From: Niastella sp. OAS944
Lineage (GTDB): Bacteria; Bacteroidota; Bacteroidia; Chitinophagales; Chitinophagaceae
Assembly: GCA_024809215.1 (NCBI GenBank)
Contig: JANUBW010000004.1
Coordinates: forward strand, 1-64,000
Direction: 5' to 3'
Length of the DNA: 64,000 nucleotides
The translations under genes and the position numbers were made by a program. Each line of letters opens with the position of its first letter. Position 1 is the first letter of the stretch. The notes beneath the pieces were generated by a model. It did no database searches. It was not told the DNA's origin and was given only the letters and a program-made list of their open reading frames with translations. This document shows positions 18,519 to 26,156 of this stretch, one piece after another.

Positions 18519-19280
18519 ATGAAAATCCTGATCATCGGAGGCACCGGCCTCATAGGCACCAAAGTAACCGCTATTCTTCGCGCACAGGGACATGAAGTTA
18601 ATGCAGCTTCACCACAAACCGGCGTTAATACCATTACCCGCGAAGGACTGCCCGAGGCAGTAAAAGGCACTGATGTTGTGATCGACTTATCTAACTCGCC
18701 TTCCTGGGAAGATAATGCCGTACTGGAATTTTTCACCACATCGGGCCGCAACTTACTGGCAGCAGAGATCAATGCCGGCGTAAAACATCACCTGGCGCTT
18801 TCTATTGTAGGTGTAGATACTATGACGAATGTTGGTTATATGCGCGCCAAAATTGCACAGGAAGACCTCATTAAACGTTCAGGCGTGCCTTATACCATTC
18901 TGCGCAGCACCCAGTTCCTCGAGTTTCTGGGAGGTATTGCCAATCAGGCCACACAGGATAATGAAGTGCATCTTTCTGATATTAAGTTTCAACCCATAGC
19001 ATCAGACGATGTAGCTGCTTTTGTTGCCGGCGCAGCCGTATCGGCGCCCATCAACGGCACCTTTGAAATTGCCGGCCCCGAACGCTTTACCATGCCCGAG
19101 ATCGTTAGCCGTTTTTTGAAAGACACAAAGGACCCACGCAAAGTAGTAGCCAACAGCGAAAACCATTATTATGGCGGAACCATCCCCAACGCTGCATTGG
19201 TACCAGCTAATAATGACAAGGCAAAACTGGGCGCACTTAGCTATGAAAAATGGTTAAGCAAACAAACCCAGCAGGCATAA
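18519..19280 (+). CDS. NmrA-like atypical SDR / NAD(P)-binding protein
   Basis: 253 residues from the ATG at 18519 (MKILIIGGTGLIGTKVTAIL). An in-frame start at 18480 would add 13 unlikely residues. The N-terminal Rossmann motif GGTGLIGTK is present, the middle has HHLALSIVGVDTM and PYTILRSTQFLEFLGG, and the canonical YxxxK pair of classical SDRs is not evident, as in NmrA-like proteins that sense or use NAD(P)H. It is paralogous to the gene at 19677 and separated from it by a 64-residue open frame, suggesting tandem duplication. Confidence 0.85.
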   Translation: MKILIIGGTGLIGTKVTAILRAQGHEVNAASPQTGVNTITREGLPEAVKGTDVVIDLSNSPSWEDNAVLEFFTTSGRNLLAAEINAGVKHHLALSIVGVDTMTNVGYMRAKIAQEDLIKRSGVPYTILRSTQFLEFLGGIANQATQDNEVHLSDIKFQPIASDDVAAFVAGAAVSAPINGTFEIAGPERFTMPEIVSRFLKDTKDPRKVVANSENHYYGGTIPNAALVPANNDKAKLGALSYEKWLSKQTQQA

Positions 19281-19346
19281 ATTATCAGGGGAGCCCCGCT
19301 CCCCTTCTCTCCCTTTCCATTTAATCATTGACTAAAACACACATCT

Positions 19347-19541
19347 ATGAACTTCTCCTTTATACATCCCTTCAAATTACGGCGCGATCCCGCTGATGCG
19401 CATACGTATCGTAATCCCATAAGCGACCAAACCCAGGGCGGCGAATTTCTCGATGATGCTATTTACCGAGAAGATGTGCAGGAAATACCTGTTTCTTATA
19501 CAGAAGAAAGAAAGCAAACGATTGATGAAAAGGATGCGTGA
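19347..19541 (+). CDS. Small acidic hypothetical protein
   Basis: 64 residues, beginning MNFSFIHPFKLRRDPADAH and then acidic and polar (GGEFLDDAIYREDVQEIPVSYTEERKQTIDEKDA). It has no signal peptide or membrane segment and no recognised family. It lies between two paralogous NmrA-like genes on the same strand, 66 bp after the first. Composition looks protein-like, but coding is unproven. Confidence 0.5.
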   Translation: MNFSFIHPFKLRRDPADAHTYRNPISDQTQGGEFLDDAIYREDVQEIPVSYTEERKQTIDEKDA

Positions 19542-19676
19542 AACGTGAAGGGTCGCTCAATTTCGAAGCTCACGCTTTGATGGCAATCTTACTTTGCTTA
19601 CTCAAAATTAATAGCAAGCATAAAGTGCCAGGTTCACATTATTATATTCACTCGTAATACGGCAAAAATACTATTT

Positions 19677-20462
19677 ATGAAAATCGTAGTTATTGGCGGC
19701 ACGGGCCTTATTGGCACCAAACTGGTATCAAAACTTCGTGCACTCAATTATGATCATGAAGTAGTTTCTGCGTCTCCCTCTTCAGGCGTAAATACTATTA
19801 CCGGTGAAGGACTGACTAAAGCGCTTACCAATGCACAAATTGTGGTTGATGTTTCCAACTCACCCTACTTCGATGATCAGGCCGCATTGAACTTCTTCGA
19901 AGCATCGGGACATAATATATTCAAAGCAGAAAAAGTAGCCGGCATACAACATCACATAGCCTTATCGGTCGTGGGCACCAATCGCTTACAAAAAAGCGGT
20001 TACTTTCAGGCCAAACAAACACAGGAAGACCTAGTTAAAACATCGGGCATCCCTTATACCATTTTACGTTCTACCCAATTTTTTGAATTTGCCGGCGCCA
20101 TTGCCCGCTCGGCTGTAACCACTGGCAATGAAGTGCATATTCCACCGGCAGGCATTCAACCCATTGCAGCTGCCGAAGTGGTAGAGGCACTTACAGATAT
20201 CATTCTTGGCGCGCCGTTAAATAACACGGTTGAAGTAGCAGGTCCCGTGGCCATGCCTATGGACGAATGGATACGTTATTACTTAAACATAACAGAAGAT
20301 TATCACCAACTGGTAACTGATGCGCATGGCCGCTATTTTGGCGTGGAGCTACAGGAAGAAACGCTTTTACCAGGTGAATATGCCCGTTTAGGAAAGCTTA
20401 CCTATGAAAACTGGAGTCACACTTATTATTCAAAATTAACGTCGGATAGTATAAGGGGATGA
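19677..20462 (+). CDS. NmrA-like atypical SDR / NAD(P)-binding protein (tandem paralogue)
   Basis: 261 residues with the same plan as the protein at 18519: MKIVVIGGTGLIGTKLVSKL, SGVNTITGEGL, VVDVSNSPYFDDQAALNFFEASG, HHIALSVVGTNR, IPYTILRSTQFFEF and a C-terminal substrate region. The two differ mostly after residue ~150, so they may recognise different ligands. It has its own 135-bp spacer upstream and is followed by a large hairpin array. Confidence 0.85.
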   Translation: MKIVVIGGTGLIGTKLVSKLRALNYDHEVVSASPSSGVNTITGEGLTKALTNAQIVVDVSNSPYFDDQAALNFFEASGHNIFKAEKVAGIQHHIALSVVGTNRLQKSGYFQAKQTQEDLVKTSGIPYTILRSTQFFEFAGAIARSAVTTGNEVHIPPAGIQPIAAAEVVEALTDIILGAPLNNTVEVAGPVAMPMDEWIRYYLNITEDYHQLVTDAHGRYFGVELQEETLLPGEYARLGKLTYENWSHTYYSKLTSDSIRG

Positions 20463-20487
20463 TCTTTTCATTATGAAATGAATGTTT

Positions 20488-20664
20488 CAGGTTACAGGTT
20501 GCGGCCAGTTACCAGGTTCCAGGCGCCGGGCCGTTATTTCAGCCCCGCGACAAAATGCCCGAACCCATACGGATAAAAAACAGTCGGAGATTTGAAGTCT
20601 GAACCCCGGTAACCGGAAACCGGCAACCGGTACCATGAAACCTGCAACCTGCAACCTGTAACGG
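20488..20664. repeat. Mirrored array of 7-nt words between convergent genes
   Basis: The left arm is CAGGTTA, CAGGTTG, CGGC, CAGTTAC, CAGGTTC, CAGGCGC (20488-20526). The right arm is CCGGTAA, CCGGAAA, CCGGCAA, then after a 14-nt double word CCTGCAA, CCTGCAA, CCTGTAA (20606-20661). Arms can fold on each other. It lies between the plus-strand NmrA-like gene and the minus-strand YdeI-like gene and probably terminates both. Confidence 0.7.
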
Positions 20665-20670
20665 CTTTAA

Positions 20671-21255
20671 CTAATCATCTATTCCTCTTCCCTCGAGAAT
20701 TTGCGGAATGTATTTTTCAACACGCGCCTCGCGGGTTTTTGCCTGTTTGGCCGAAGAAAAATGAAGCAGGTAGGCCCGTTGCCGGCCCGGCGTCAACGAT
20801 TCAAAAGCCTTTTTAAGCGCTTTGTTCTTATTCAGTTTTACCTCAAACTCCTCTACCATCGGAAACTCATTGGTTTTCTTTAGCTGTACTTTCAAACCAG
20901 CTTTTTCTACTTCAATAGCCTCGTAGATATAAGCCTTTATAGTTTTTTCCAGCTTCACTATTTCCTTCAGGTTGGTAAACCGCATTTGGCGTGCCGCCTG
21001 TACATTCTCTGTTTGCTGCACCAGAATCCCATTTGGATCATTTAACAGGGCGCCTTTAAAGAACAGGATGGCGCAGTATTCCTTGAACACATGAATTAAT
21101 ACAACATTGGTATCGTTATACATGTAACATGGACATCCCCATTTCAGTTCTTCGGCGAGCCCGCAATCAAGAACAATATCTCTTAACTTCTCAATTTCTT
21201 TTTGCCACTGTTCGTTCTTATCGAAATAAAAATCACATTTGGGATTCATAGTCAT
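20671..21255 (-). CDS. YdeI/OmpD-associated family protein (DUF1801 plus YdeI)
   Basis: 194 residues combining a DUF1801 domain (WGCPCYMYNDTNVVLIHVFKEYCAILFFKGALLNDP) with a C-terminal YdeI-type helical region (LKKAFESLTPGRQRAYLLHFSSAKQAKTREARVEKYIPQILEGRG). Its biochemical role is not known. It is the last gene of a four-gene minus-strand operon behind an ArsR regulator, with only 5 bp to the DoxX gene. Such sets of small proteins are common in Bacteroidota. Confidence 0.85.
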   Translation of the reverse strand: MTMNPKCDFYFDKNEQWQKEIEKLRDIVLDCGLAEELKWGCPCYMYNDTNVVLIHVFKEYCAILFFKGALLNDPNGILVQQTENVQAARQMRFTNLKEIVKLEKTIKAYIYEAIEVEKAGLKVQLKKTNEFPMVEEFEVKLNKNKALKKAFESLTPGRQRAYLLHFSSAKQAKTREARVEKYIPQILEGRGIDD

Positions 21256-21260
21256 TCATT

Positions 21261-21644
21261 TTAAAGTTTAACAGAAACGAGTTTTCTATCGGCGGGACGG
21301 TAATAATACGATATTACGGTTAGTACCAGCAAGAGCAACGCAGGAAAAAGTTCAACTACCGGGCTGCCCATGGCAAGGTGCGAAAAGATAGCGCCCGACA
21401 TGATAAAGAAAAAGCCGGCATATGCCCATTCCTTTTGTAATGGAAATTTAGGAAGAAGTATCGCAATAACGCCTAAAATTTTCCAAACACCCAATAACAT
21501 TAAAAAATAGGCGGGGTAACCAAGGTTAGCGCCAAAAACACCTTCGCCTGTACCTTTTGATATTTGAACCAGTCCGGTGGCCGTCATACCCAACGAAAGC
21601 CAAAGGGTGGCTATCCAGTAAATGATCTTGTTTTTCTTTTTCAA
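21261..21644 (-). CDS. DoxX family membrane protein
   Basis: 127 residues with four hydrophobic segments (IYWIATLWLSLGMTATGLVQI; GYPAYFLMLLGVWKILGVIAILL; WAYAGFFFIMSGAIFSHLA; VELFPALLLLVLTVISYYY), typical of DoxX-like proteins of the inner membrane. The family is linked to redox or thiosulfate metabolism in some organisms, but most members are uncharacterised. It lies 7 bp after the SRPBCC gene and 5 bp before the YdeI gene, so the operon is tight. Confidence 0.85.
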   Translation of the reverse strand: MKKKNKIIYWIATLWLSLGMTATGLVQISKGTGEGVFGANLGYPAYFLMLLGVWKILGVIAILLPKFPLQKEWAYAGFFFIMSGAIFSHLAMGSPVVELFPALLLLVLTVISYYYRPADRKLVSVKL

Positions 21645-21651
21645 AGTATTG

Positions 21652-22134
21652 TTATTTTAGTTTACTTACAATTTCCTGCAAACGGTTATGCGCCATGTTC
21701 ATGCCCCATTCAAAAGGCATCTTCAGATGTTGATCGCGCAAATCGACCGTTTTGTAAATAATATGCATGGTGAGTTTGCTGGTATCTTCAGTAAGCGATT
21801 CAAATTGAAGGAACTCGAGCGTAACATCAAATGGGGTGTTCTCCATTTCAAATGTGCGCGTGATCTTTTCGTTGGGAACCAGATCATGAATGGTGCCGTT
21901 GGCGCTGAATACCACATTGCCCTTGGCATCGGTAGTTTGAAAATTAAAACCGCCGTGTTTGTGGGTTTCCATTTTCAGCACCTTCGTTTTGCCATACTCG
22001 TGTGTCATCCACTCCTCAAAGATCTCGGGCTCTACGTGCGCCCTGAACAGTAATTCAACCGGCAGCTCAAATTCCCTTGTAATAGTAATATCATGCTGGC
22101 CGTTGTTGGCATGAACTTTTGTCTTACGTTCCAT
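21652..22134 (-). CDS. SRPBCC / AHSA1-like domain protein
   Basis: 160 residues with the START-like Aha1 fold: ITREFELPVELLFRAHVEPEIFEEWMTHEYG, GGFNFQTTDAKGNVVFSANGTIHDLVPNEKITRTFEME and the C-terminal helix EWGMNMAHNRLQEIV. The pocket would bind a hydrophobic ligand, but none is known. ArsR plus SRPBCC is a recurrent pair; here they are 6 bp apart, so co-regulation by the ArsR protein is likely. Confidence 0.88.
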   Translation of the reverse strand: MERKTKVHANNGQHDITITREFELPVELLFRAHVEPEIFEEWMTHEYGKTKVLKMETHKHGGFNFQTTDAKGNVVFSANGTIHDLVPNEKITRTFEMENTPFDVTLEFLQFESLTEDTSKLTMHIIYKTVDLRDQHLKMPFEWGMNMAHNRLQEIVSKLK

Positions 22135-22140
22135 GGTTGA

Positions 22141-22464
22141 TTATTTTTTGGGTTTGTACTTTTTCATGATCGCTTCCAGCTTGTTAAAACGCTCGTCCCA
22201 TAATTCACGGAACGGCTCAATAAAATCGGCTATTTCTTTCATCTTTTTAGGATTGAAGTGATAAAGTATTTCGCGCCCGCTTTGCTCCTGCGTTAGCAGT
22301 TCGCATTCGGTAAGAATTTGAATGTGTTTGGATATGGTTTGCCGCGACGAGTCAAAGTTCTCAGCTATGGCTGTAGGCGTCATGGCCTGAAAAGCAACCA
22401 AAGCAATGATCGCCCTGCGGGTGGGATCGGCTATGGCCTGAAAAACATCTCTTCTTAGTTCCAT
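22141..22464 (-). CDS. ArsR-family winged-helix repressor
   Basis: 107 residues from the ATG at 22464 ([23 protein letters not shown]), the usual family start; an ATG at 22485 would add seven. The recognition helix is in [34 protein letters not shown]. There is no CxCxxC-type metal site, so the inducer is probably not arsenic-like metal. It heads an operon with SRPBCC, DoxX and YdeI proteins. Two dyads (22468-22509) overlap its leader and are likely its own operator. Confidence 0.88.
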   Translation of the reverse strand: MELRRDVFQAIADPTRRAIIALVAFQAMTPTAIAENFDSSRQTISKHIQILTECELLTQEQSGREILYHFNPKKMKEIADFIEPFRELWDERFNKLEAIMKKYKPKK

Positions 22465-22467
22465 TAT

Positions 22468-22509
22468 GCAGTTATTTGACTGCAAATATACACGCAGCCA
22501 TTTAACTGC
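22468..22509 (-). promoter_or_regulatory. Paired dyads, candidate ArsR operator
   Basis: GCAGT-N6-ACTGC at 22468-22483 and GCAGC-N6-ACTGC at 22494-22509, centres 26 bp apart. The first begins 4 bp before the arsR start codon. Two similar 16-bp dyads at that place suit binding of a dimeric winged-helix repressor that regulates its own operon. Confidence 0.55.
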
Positions 22510-22548
22510 GCAAATATTTCTGGAAAAATTGCTTACTTTTATTGAAAC

Positions 22549-22644
22549 ATGAAATTCTTAAAGAACATATTGCGTCTTCCTTTCATCTCAACTTATTATT
22601 ATTCAATAATGAAGCGGGGAAGCTATGTCCTTAATAATTATTGA
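22549..22644 (+). CDS. Candidate Tyr-rich leader peptide of tyrS (31 codons)
   Basis: ATG at 22549, stop TGA at 22642-22644. The peptide starts [12 protein letters not shown], contains STYYYSIM with three consecutive TAT codons at 22594-22602, and has further Tyr codons at residues 26 and 31, the last immediately before the stop: 5 Tyr in 31. It ends 28 bp before an intrinsic terminator that itself ends just before tyrS. This is the layout of a classical ribosome-mediated attenuator. A possible -7 element TATTTCTG lies at 22515-22522. No Shine-Dalgarno is expected in this phylum. Confidence 0.6.
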   Translation: MKFLKNILRLPFISTYYYSIMKRGSYVLNNY

Positions 22645-22672
22645 TAATCATAAATCATAAATATTAACTGAG

Positions 22673-22701
22673 GCCCCCCGATACATCGGGGGGCTTTTTT
22701 A
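22673..22701 (+). terminator. Intrinsic terminator immediately before tyrS (candidate attenuator)
   Basis: A 10-bp perfect stem GCCCCCCGAT / ATCGGGGGGC (22673-22682 with 22685-22694), then TTTTTTATTTTAT. It reads on the plus strand only; the minus strand has no T-run after it. There is no plus-strand gene upstream except the leader ORF, and just 11 nt separate the T-tract from the tyrS ATG, so tyrS transcripts must pass through it. CGGGG at 22615-22619 could pair with CCCCG in the 5' arm as a weak (5 bp) antiterminator. Confidence 0.75.
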
Positions 22702-22711
22702 TTTTATCCCA

Positions 22712-23920
22712 ATGACAACACTAGAACAACTATCGGCAGGCGTAGACAGGATACTGCCTGAGAACGGGCTGGCCCATAAACTGTTGCAGGCCCGGCAAGA
22801 GAACCGCCCATTGGTAATTAAACTTGGCTTCGACCCTACCGCGCCCGACCTGCACCTGGGGCATGCGGTAGTGCTGCGAAAACTGCGTCAGTTTCAGGAT
22901 GCCGGCCATCGTATAGTGATTATCGTAGGCAGCTTTACCGCACAAATTGGCGACCCCACGGGCAAGAACAAAAGCCGCAAGCCATTAAGTAAAGAAGCGG
23001 TTATGGCAAATGCAGCCACTTACATTAAACAACTGGGTAAAGTAATTGACCCAACAAAATGCGAAGTTCGTTTTAATGATGAATGGCTGGGCGGCCTTGG
23101 CTTTAATGCTATACTTGAACTGCTTTCAAAGGTCACCGTTGCACAACTGTTACAACGGAACGATTTCAATAAACGCTTTATGGCGAATATGCCTATTGCC
23201 CTGCATGAATTGATGTACCCGATATTACAGGGGTTCGACTCCTTACAAATTGATGCCGATATAGAAATGGGCGGAACCGATCAATTGTTCAACTGCACAA
23301 TGGGACGTCAGCTGCAGGAAGCACATGGCAAGGCGCCGCAGGTAGTGATGTGTATGCCCTTACTGAAGGGGTTAGATGGCAATGAAAAAATGAGCAAATC
23401 GCTAAACAACATCATTGGGCTTACCGATGAACCATCGGCCATGTTTGGCAAAACCATGTCTATTCCCGATGCGCTGTTGCCGGAATTTATTGAACTTACT
23501 ACCAGCTTTACGGTGGAAGAAAAGGCGCAATTATTACAACAGCTTACAGCGGGCAATAACCCCATGCACATCAAGAAAGAGGTAGCAACCAATATTGTAG
23601 CACAATACCATGATGAACAAAGCGCAGCAGCTGCTGCGGCATTTTTCGCTACCCAGTTCCAGCCAAAGAATTTTGAGGAAATGGAATTTAAACCTGTTTC
23701 AAAACAATCGCTGCTATTGAACGCAACAGAAGTAGCATTGCTCGATTTATGTTGTGCACTTAAAAAAGATAATAGTAAAAGCAATTTGCGCAGATTGATA
23801 ACTGGTGGCGGTGTGTATATCAACAATGAGAAAATAACCGATGTTAACAAAGTAATTGGTTTAGCCGCCGGTCTGAAGATAAAAATAGGAAGGTTAACGT
23901 TTATTGAATTGATTAGTTAA
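22712..23920 (+). CDS. tyrS: Tyrosyl-tRNA synthetase
   Basis: A 402-residue class I synthetase charging tRNA-Tyr in the cytoplasm. The HIGH-type signature HLGH is at residues 48-51 within FDPTAPDLHLGHAVVLRKLRQFQ. KMSKS is at residues 226-230 (NEKMSKSLNNIIGL), and MGGTDQLFN for tyrosine/tRNA positioning lies in between. The C-terminal ~70 residues form an S4-like RNA-binding domain (KSNLRRLITGGGVYINNEKITD). Length and HLGH form fit the TyrZ-type bacterial TyrRS. The upstream leader peptide and terminator suggest control by charged tRNA-Tyr level. Confidence 0.95.
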   Translation: MTTLEQLSAGVDRILPENGLAHKLLQARQENRPLVIKLGFDPTAPDLHLGHAVVLRKLRQFQDAGHRIVIIVGSFTAQIGDPTGKNKSRKPLSKEAVMANAATYIKQLGKVIDPTKCEVRFNDEWLGGLGFNAILELLSKVTVAQLLQRNDFNKRFMANMPIALHELMYPILQGFDSLQIDADIEMGGTDQLFNCTMGRQLQEAHGKAPQVVMCMPLLKGLDGNEKMSKSLNNIIGLTDEPSAMFGKTMSIPDALLPEFIELTTSFTVEEKAQLLQQLTAGNNPMHIKKEVATNIVAQYHDEQSAAAAAAFFATQFQPKNFEEMEFKPVSKQSLLLNATEVALLDLCCALKKDNSKSNLRRLITGGGVYINNEKITDVNKVIGLAAGLKIKIGRLTFIELIS

Positions 23921-23963
23921 CAAGGAAAATCACTAATATTGAACTCAAAACCGACATCATATT

Positions 23964-24395
23964 ATGAAAAAACCATTTCTTCCATCCTTTTGCATTTGTG
24001 CCATAGTTGCGGCAGGCCTGTTATATGGCTGCGGTAAAGACAAGGATGATAATTCCCCTTCAAAAAGAATGCTGGGCATTTGGAACATTACAAAGGAAGT
24101 TGAGGTGAATAAAAACACCACTACCGGTAAATACAGCGATACTACCTACAACCTAACAATTCCTTCAGGACTGTTTACAATAGAATTCAGAGACAATGGC
24201 AAGGTGTATACCAGTATAAACGCCAGTACACCAGAAAGAGATACGCTCAACTGGCATATTCATAACGATTCAACCATTATGATGGATGATCAGTTGTTTG
24301 CTATCAGCAACTGGACCAGCAACCACCTTACAACAACTACTTACTACTGGGACAACACAGACAGTGTAAAACAAATAATGGACCTGAACAGGTAA
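23964..24395 (+). CDS. Lipocalin-like lipoprotein
   Basis: 143 residues with a lipoprotein signal (ICAIVAAGLLYGC, lipid-linked Cys near residue 23), an acidic linker (KDKDDNSPS), and a beta-rich domain starting MLGIWNITKEVEV with FTIEFRDNGKVYTS, the usual look of the lipocalin-like lipoproteins abundant in Bacteroidota. No ligand is known. It follows tyrS by 43 bp but is unlikely to share its function, and it ends at a bidirectional terminator. Confidence 0.75.
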   Translation: MKKPFLPSFCICAIVAAGLLYGCGKDKDDNSPSKRMLGIWNITKEVEVNKNTTTGKYSDTTYNLTIPSGLFTIEFRDNGKVYTSINASTPERDTLNWHIHNDSTIMMDDQLFAISNWTSNHLTTTTYYWDNTDSVKQIMDLNR

Positions 24396-24423
24396 TACTG
24401 TTTAGGTATTCAGCAAAAAATTA

Positions 24424-24454
24424 AGCGGGCGTCACTTCAATGGTGGCGCCCGCT
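24424..24454. terminator. Bidirectional terminator
   Basis: A 12-bp stem AGCGGGCGTCAC / GTGGCGCCCGCT (one G:U, 7-nt loop) with T5 to the right and A-rich sequence to the left. It serves the plus-strand lipoprotein gene and the convergent phosphoesterase gene. Confidence 0.8.
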
Positions 24455-24461
24455 TTTTATA

Positions 24462-25982
24462 TTATTTTTTCGCCAAAGCCTCCTGCTTTTTTAACCAGGC
24501 CTGCTTCATTCCATTAAGAATAACACTATACACGCTGTTGGGATCGGTACCATTGGCAAGCTGTACCCCTCTTTCGCTTTTCGGCGGCACCTGACAGGTA
24601 TGCGGTTGTAAATTAATTTTGGGACTTGGCGTGGTAGAATTTATGATACCCTCAAAGGCAGGCGCAACGCCATCGCGGTTAGTAAGCGGCCCGGCCAACC
24701 CGAATTGTTTACAAAGTGTACTTATAATTGACGTATGATCATAAGGGTATGGGCCCTGGGCGCGGAAGATGCTACCTGGTTTTATATATGGATTAATGAA
24801 GATGGCCGGTACCCGCACCCCATAACGCGAATAATCGAAATTGGCCACATTATTTATGGGCGGCTTGGCGCCTGGCGGATGTGCATGATCGTATAAACCG
24901 CCATGTTCATCGAAGGTTACAATAAGTAATGTTTTCTTAAACACATCGGGGTTCGATGCCAGGGTATTGTATATATCGGCCAGGTACTGTTCGCCAAAAC
25001 AAACGCTTACGGCTGGTGGTTTATCATCGGCGTTGGGGTCCCACTGCGGACAGGCGCCACCGGGATGATAGCTGGTGGGCTGATAAGATGCCCCCTGTTG
25101 ACAAATTGTATCATCGGCCATATTGGTATAACGCGGCTCAATAAATGAATACGGCGGCAGCGTATCGTTTGCTACATCGCTGGCAAAATTATTATCATAA
25201 TGATACACATTGCCACCACTTTCTATCCAGTGCCAATTGTTATAAACATAGGTGATAAGGGTAGACAGTGGCAGATCGTTATAATATATCTTCCAGTTGA
25301 TACTGTTGGCGCCAAACTTATCATCGAGCAGGTTAAAAACCGTAGGAACATCCACGGTGCCCAGGGGATCAGTTTGCCCGCGGGTTACAGTGCTATTATC
25401 AATACAGTTTACCAACTGCCCTTTATCATTAGTATAAGTAGATGGCTGACCCGAATGAGCGAAGATGCGGTTTACCAGGGTTTGCACCGGTCCGGATGCA
25501 TGATAAGCGTCAGAAACGCCATAGGCCTGGGCCAGGGCGGTCATCACTGGTAAATTACCGGCGATGCCTGGTTTATAATATTGCATAATATCGGCACCGC
25601 GGGGTGCGGGCCCATCAATTTGTACCTCCTGATGCATATAATTATATACGAAACCACCCATGGTAGGTTCGCCGGGGCCGGTAACCGGCGGTTTGTTGGG
25701 AGCAAATATTTGTTGGTTCATATCCTCGAACAACTCGCCGGGATCGGGGTAAGGCATTATCATGGCATCGGTATTGGTGGGCGCCTGCCATACCTCTACA
25801 AGTGCAATAGGTGGGCCGTAGGGGTCTTCGTTATTGTTCATACCCGGCTTTACGCCGTTAAAAGTGCCTTGTTGTGTTTTTTCGGGATACAGCCCGCCCA
25901 ACATATTATCGAAAGAGCGGTTCTCGAACATAACCACAACAACGTGCTCAATGCCAGGAAGGATAGCTGATGAAGTGTCCAT
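24462..25982 (-). CDS. Phosphoesterase family protein (phospholipase C / acid phosphatase AcpA-like)
   Basis: 506 residues. The N-terminal motif IEHVVVVMFENRSFDNMLGGLYP is the metal and nucleophile region of the phosphoesterase family containing phosphatidylcholine-type phospholipase C and AcpA. Other family motifs are YKPGIAGNLPVMTALAQAYGVSDAYHASGPVQTLVNRIFAHSG, LLIVTFDEHGGLYDHAHPP and YGVRVPAIFINPYIKPGSIF. No signal peptide is obvious (MDTSSAILPG), which is unusual, since homologues are often exported. Likely a phosphodiester or phosphomonoester hydrolase of lipid or sugar phosphates. Confidence 0.85.
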   Translation of the reverse strand: MDTSSAILPGIEHVVVVMFENRSFDNMLGGLYPEKTQQGTFNGVKPGMNNNEDPYGPPIALVEVWQAPTNTDAMIMPYPDPGELFEDMNQQIFAPNKPPVTGPGEPTMGGFVYNYMHQEVQIDGPAPRGADIMQYYKPGIAGNLPVMTALAQAYGVSDAYHASGPVQTLVNRIFAHSGQPSTYTNDKGQLVNCIDNSTVTRGQTDPLGTVDVPTVFNLLDDKFGANSINWKIYYNDLPLSTLITYVYNNWHWIESGGNVYHYDNNFASDVANDTLPPYSFIEPRYTNMADDTICQQGASYQPTSYHPGGACPQWDPNADDKPPAVSVCFGEQYLADIYNTLASNPDVFKKTLLIVTFDEHGGLYDHAHPPGAKPPINNVANFDYSRYGVRVPAIFINPYIKPGSIFRAQGPYPYDHTSIISTLCKQFGLAGPLTNRDGVAPAFEGIINSTTPSPKINLQPHTCQVPPKSERGVQLANGTDPNSVYSVILNGMKQAWLKKQEALAKK

Positions 25983-26156
25983 AGCAAGATGGTTTATTGG
26001 TTTATGGTATTGTTATACCTAAATATAACGATTGTACCATTCACTTCAAGCAACATAACAATTTAGTTTAACCGTATTTATAAACGGCAAAATTGTCAAG
26101 CTGCGCACATCTTACGTATACATTTAAACGTTTCTATATTATGCTTTGGCTATCTC

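Noticed and set aside
22673-22701. Terminator of the minus-strand arsR-type operon or a mobile repeat
   Set aside because: The T-run is only on the plus strand and the arsR operon is transcribed away from it. The same hairpin type at 34031 shows it is a common terminator, not a transposon end.
22500-22711. T-box riboswitch for tyrS
   Set aside because: I could not find the T-box consensus (TGGnACCGCG) or a specifier loop, and T-boxes are characteristic of Firmicutes and relatives, not this phylum.
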